A stretch of DNA of 64,000 bases, taken from NCBI GenBank assembly GCA_964435595.1, contig CAYSZV010000001.1, positions 1 through 64,000 of the forward strand, given 5' to 3'. The notes beneath the pieces were generated by a model. That model saw only the letters and a list, made by a program, of their open reading frames with translations, was not told where the DNA came from and did not search any database. This stretch comes from Izemoplasma sp964435595. Its GTDB lineage: Bacteria; Bacillota_I; Bacilli_A; Izemoplasmatales; Izemoplasmataceae. This document shows positions 61,303 through 64,000 of this stretch, one piece after another; positions within the stretch are counted from its first letter, which is position 1, and every line of letters starts with the position of its first letter. Both the position numbers and the translations under genes were made by a program.

Positions 61303-63998
61303 TTATTTGAGTAGTTCTCTAATATTTCTTAATTCCTTATTAGAATCCACATACCAATTTGAAGAAAACACTCTATACAACTTCCAATTTCTAGCTTCTA
61401 AATATTTTTCTTGATGATATAAATCTCTTCTTGCATCTAGTGAATTACTATCTACATCTATATCACAAATGATACCTAGTTTGTATGCTTGTTCTTCTTC
61501 GTCATAGACTGCTAAGTTGATACTATAGTTTCCAATACCTATAGATGTTCTTACAGTATGACCCAATCGTTCAAGTCTTGCTTTAATATCAGTAACAAGT
61601 TGTGTTGCTTCTTCTGTTACACCATTGTTTTCAGCATTATGTAAGGTATTCAATACCTCTCTTGCAAGTTCAGGTTTTTTATTTGAAATATAATAACAAT
61701 ACCTCATATAGTCTTTTAATAGTTTGGGACCTTTTGATTTGAGGTCTTCAACTTTTAACTCTTCAGGATATAAAGATGAGACAAAGTAAATTTTCTTTTT
61801 GGCTCGTGATATCGCTACATTTAGTCTGTTTTGTCCACCATCGTTATTTAGCCACCCAAACCTTCTATGAATATATCCATTTGGGTCCCTTGCATATCCC
61901 ATAGAGAAGATAATAATATCACGTTCATCACCTTGTACATTTTCAATATTCTTAACGAACAAGCTTGTATCTTCACCGTCGTCGGCTCTAAACAGTTCTC
62001 TTTCAAATTCTCTTTGATATTTCCCACGTTTGAATAATTCTTCATCAATTAAGTTTTCAATTTGATCTCTTTGAGTACTATTGAATGTAATAACACCAAT
62101 CGTTTCGTTATTTTTTCGATCTTTAAATATTTTTTTAATCAATCGTATTACGGATTTCGCTTCTTGAATATTTCTTCTGTTTTCAAAGACTCCATCTTCG
62201 ACATGGACATACTCAATTGGAGGCTTAACAGGCTCAGATTGATTCGGTGAAATAATTAATTTGCCATCATAAAAAGCATGATTACTAAATGAGATTAGTT
62301 CTTCATAAACAGATCGATAATGATAATTCAATATTGTTTCTTGATATCTGTAACGCGCCAAATCCAATAGACTTTTCGCATCCATTGATATGTCTCGCAA
62401 GACATCTTCTTCATAAAACTCGTCTTCATCTTCCAATCGACCAATTCCCAAACTTGATGGTCTTAATTGTTTGGTATCTCCTGCAACTACTACTTTTTTA
62501 GCTCTGTAAATAGCTGGAATTCCTTTTTCAACATACATTTGAGATGCTTCATCAAAGATTACCAAGTCAAACATTCCATAAATAAGTGGTACAATTGCAC
62601 TCACAACTTCAGGTGTCATCATCCAGATTCTTACATTATTCATTAATTCTACTTGGAAAATATCGATAAATGCTTTCACACTGATTTTACGTTGACTTTC
62701 TAAAATACGTTTCATATCCATGATACGCTTCGTATTTGTAAGGTTAACCGCATGTTTATATAATTCCATTTCAAAGGATTCAATTGTAACTTGTTTTTTC
62801 TCTTCCATTAAATCAGAGATTTCTTTCAATTTTTCCTGATACTTATCAAAGATGTATAAATGTTTTTGGTTCATTGCTTTGAATTCTTCTAAGTATCCGG
62901 TATAAAATGCATCAAATAAATATTTTCTTAGTTTTACTTTATCCTCAACATCCTTCATTAATGGATGATATAAAAGCATTTCAACAAACTTGACTTCATC
63001 ACTGGTTAAGTTGTTATATTGCGCTCTAAGCTTATTTAATTTGTTGATATTTTCTAAAATGTAATCATTCAGTGAGATATCTTGAATAACAGATTTTAAG
63101 TATTTTCTATCAATCGAAGCCTTACCTGTCAAGAACAACAGCGTTCCTCGGTATTTTTTCATGAATGCACTGGATAGTTTTCTTTTGCGCAGCCACCAGC
63201 TTCGATCATAACGACGTTTGAATTCCTTTAACGCCTCGCTAAAGTTTTCAAATATTAGTTTATTTGAACGCGTTATTTTTGTTTCCAGTTTATTTAATAC
63301 TGGATGATTGTTAAGTATTTGATAATATTCTATGTAACTTATTAAATGGGATTTCTTTTCGAATGTTTGTTCCATTTTTTTAAACATTTTAAAATCAGGC
63401 TTTTTGAAAACATCGACAAACATATTATGAACATCTAACGGGATTAGCGTGTTAATGACATCTTTGTCTTTAATGTATCTATTATAGAGTCGATGCATTG
63501 GTATATCTTGAATCGTATCTACATATAATAATTTTAATGAACGATCCATTGTTTTTGTGAGTTTATTGATTTCTTCTTCCATCACATATATATCGTTATT
63601 GCGGGTTCGTTGAGGAAGAGTTGGATTTAATATTTCTGCGATTTTACTATAGAATTCTTGCTTGTTTTCAGCATCATCGATAAACATAGTATATTTTGAT
63701 GCGTTTTTTAATCTTGAATAGATAACATCAAGTGCGACTTTCTTTTCAGAAACAACCAAGACGTTTTCGCCTTTTAAGATACTCGATGCAATCAAACTTG
63801 TTATCGTTTGAGATTTACCAGTCCCTGGTGGACCCCAAATAACAAGTTTATTCTCTTTGTTTAATAAATCAATTACTTTTTCTTGAGAATAATTGATGTC
63901 ATTGATATACGATAATTTACGCTCTTTAATCTTTGTTCCGTTGGTTCCGTACTCTACTTCTTTTTCTTTTTCATAAAGATTTTTCTCAGTAATCAAAT
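61303..63998 (-). CDS. Large SF1 helicase with C-terminal nuclease-like domain (5' end beyond window)
   Basis: At least 898 residues; the frame is open to the window edge, so the N-terminus is missing. Superfamily 1 (UPF1/AAA_11-AAA_12) motifs in order: Walker A IWGPPGTGKSQTITSLI, DEASQM (motif II), AGDTKQLRPSS (motif III), NYHYRSVYEELISFS (motif IV), NVQGDERDIIIFSMGYARD (V) and NRLNVAISRAKKKIYFVSS (VI). The last 110 residues (RLERLGHTVRTSIGIGNYSI ... ICDIDVDSN) resemble the restriction-endonuclease-like MTES_1575 domain. Family members are long helicases, some in defence loci. No defence partner is visible. Confidence 0.85.
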   Translation of the reverse strand, partial: LITEKNLYEKEKEVEYGTNGTKIKERKLSYINDINYSQEKVIDLLNKENKLVIWGPPGTGKSQTITSLIASSILKGENVLVVSEKKVALDVIYSRLKNASKYTMFIDDAENKQEFYSKIAEILNPTLPQRTRNNDIYVMEEEINKLTKTMDRSLKLLYVDTIQDIPMHRLYNRYIKDKDVINTLIPLDVHNMFVDVFKKPDFKMFKKMEQTFEKKSHLISYIEYYQILNNHPVLNKLETKITRSNKLIFENFSEALKEFKRRYDRSWWLRKRKLSSAFMKKYRGTLLFLTGKASIDRKYLKSVIQDISLNDYILENINKLNKLRAQYNNLTSDEVKFVEMLLYHPLMKDVEDKVKLRKYLFDAFYTGYLEEFKAMNQKHLYIFDKYQEKLKEISDLMEEKKQVTIESFEMELYKHAVNLTNTKRIMDMKRILESQRKISVKAFIDIFQVELMNNVRIWMMTPEVVSAIVPLIYGMFDLVIFDEASQMYVEKGIPAIYRAKKVVVAGDTKQLRPSSLGIGRLEDEDEFYEEDVLRDISMDAKSLLDLARYRYQETILNYHYRSVYEELISFSNHAFYDGKLIISPNQSEPVKPPIEYVHVEDGVFENRRNIQEAKSVIRLIKKIFKDRKNNETIGVITFNSTQRDQIENLIDEELFKRGKYQREFERELFRADDGEDTSLFVKNIENVQGDERDIIIFSMGYARDPNGYIHRRFGWLNNDGGQNRLNVAISRAKKKIYFVSSLYPEELKVEDLKSKGPKLLKDYMRYCYYISNKKPELAREVLNTLHNAENNGVTEEATQLVTDIKARLERLGHTVRTSIGIGNYSINLAVYDEEEQAYKLGIICDIDVDSNSLDARRDLYHQEKYLEARNWKLYRVFSSNWYVDSNKELRNIRELLK

Positions 63999-64000
63999 CT

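Noticed and set aside
1..64000. CRISPR array, tRNA or rRNA genes, insertion sequences
   Set aside because: I saw no regular repeat-spacer pattern, no cloverleaf, no rRNA-like block and no transposase frame.
1..64000. UGA read as tryptophan (Mycoplasma code)
   Set aside because: Trp is encoded by TGG throughout and TGA terminates genes such as the response regulator at 38809.

Overview
The window is AT-rich bacterial DNA. Genes are tightly packed, ribosome sites are strong (AGGAGG/GAGGTG type), and almost every operon ends in a rho-independent hairpin. TGA is used as stop (for example at the end of the response-regulator gene near 38809) and Trp is TGG, so the code is standard. Lipoproteins with LSSC/LAGC/LSGC lipoboxes, a secreted endonuclease I with lamin-tail domains, a PPi-type phosphofructokinase, c-di-GMP proteins and small membrane proteins suggest a low-GC Bacillota/Mycoplasmatota-type organism. 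A wall-poor, DNA-degrading Izemoplasma-like lineage is my best guess, but it is inference. Five N-runs, two of them next to foreign-looking sequence flanked by exact overlaps, show that this is a draft scaffold.

Layout. 1-4480: a very large secreted DNase, split in this assembly by two artefact inserts, followed by a fibronectin-like lipoprotein. 4528-14633: two PadR/HAAS membrane-sensor cassettes, a repeat lipoprotein, a GGDEF/EAL protein overlapping a DegV lipid-binding gene, a PhnD-like binding lipoprotein, and a cobalamin adenosyltransferase coupled to a DUF1295 membrane protein. 14726-25147 (mostly minus strand): VTT-type membrane protein, YwaF-like protein, AlkD-like protein, cardiolipin synthase, an 879-residue coiled-coil protein, a lipase-like hydrolase with pyroglutamyl peptidase, and a PHP phosphoesterase operon. 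25285-36797: amidase; an operon of DUF445, VOC, diguanylate cyclase, PQ-loop, GNAT and PlsC-like genes; a GNAT-AlkD fusion with a Nudix hydrolase; small enzymes; PPi-PFK; xanthine phosphoribosyltransferase. 36825-47670: a second YwaF-like protein, an ABC exporter with a two-component system, patatin, an arsenic-type operon, an orphan Cys/His protein and an RlmL-like methyltransferase. 47755-57947: Nudix, DUF4234, an S41-type lipoprotein, iron alcohol dehydrogenase, MutY, a tandem-repeat DCDG lipoprotein, a CDGSH protein, an OFA-type transporter and an M29 aminopeptidase. 57948-64000: a non-coding stretch with a decayed gene and three DnaA boxes, a DUF3137-like protein, a cupin, a fluoride riboswitch driving a CPA-type antiporter, and a large SF1 helicase cut by the window edge.

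How the parts fit: several genes point to life at the cell surface (secreted nuclease, binding lipoproteins, ABC/two-component module, PadR/HAAS envelope sensors). Others handle lipids and membranes (cardiolipin synthase, PlsC-like, patatin, DegV, lipase). The clearest regulatory elements are the fluoride riboswitch (59942-60039), tandem operators in front of the first PadR gene, an 11-bp direct repeat overlapping the -35 box of the ABC/two-component operon, and an inverted repeat over the -35 box of the DCDG lipoprotein. The most unusual items are the split multidomain nuclease, the riboswitch-antiporter pair, the DnaA-box cluster away from dnaA, the DCDG-repeat lipoprotein, the GNAT-AlkD fusion, and two short unlisted ORFs (47790-47894 and 37657-37803).
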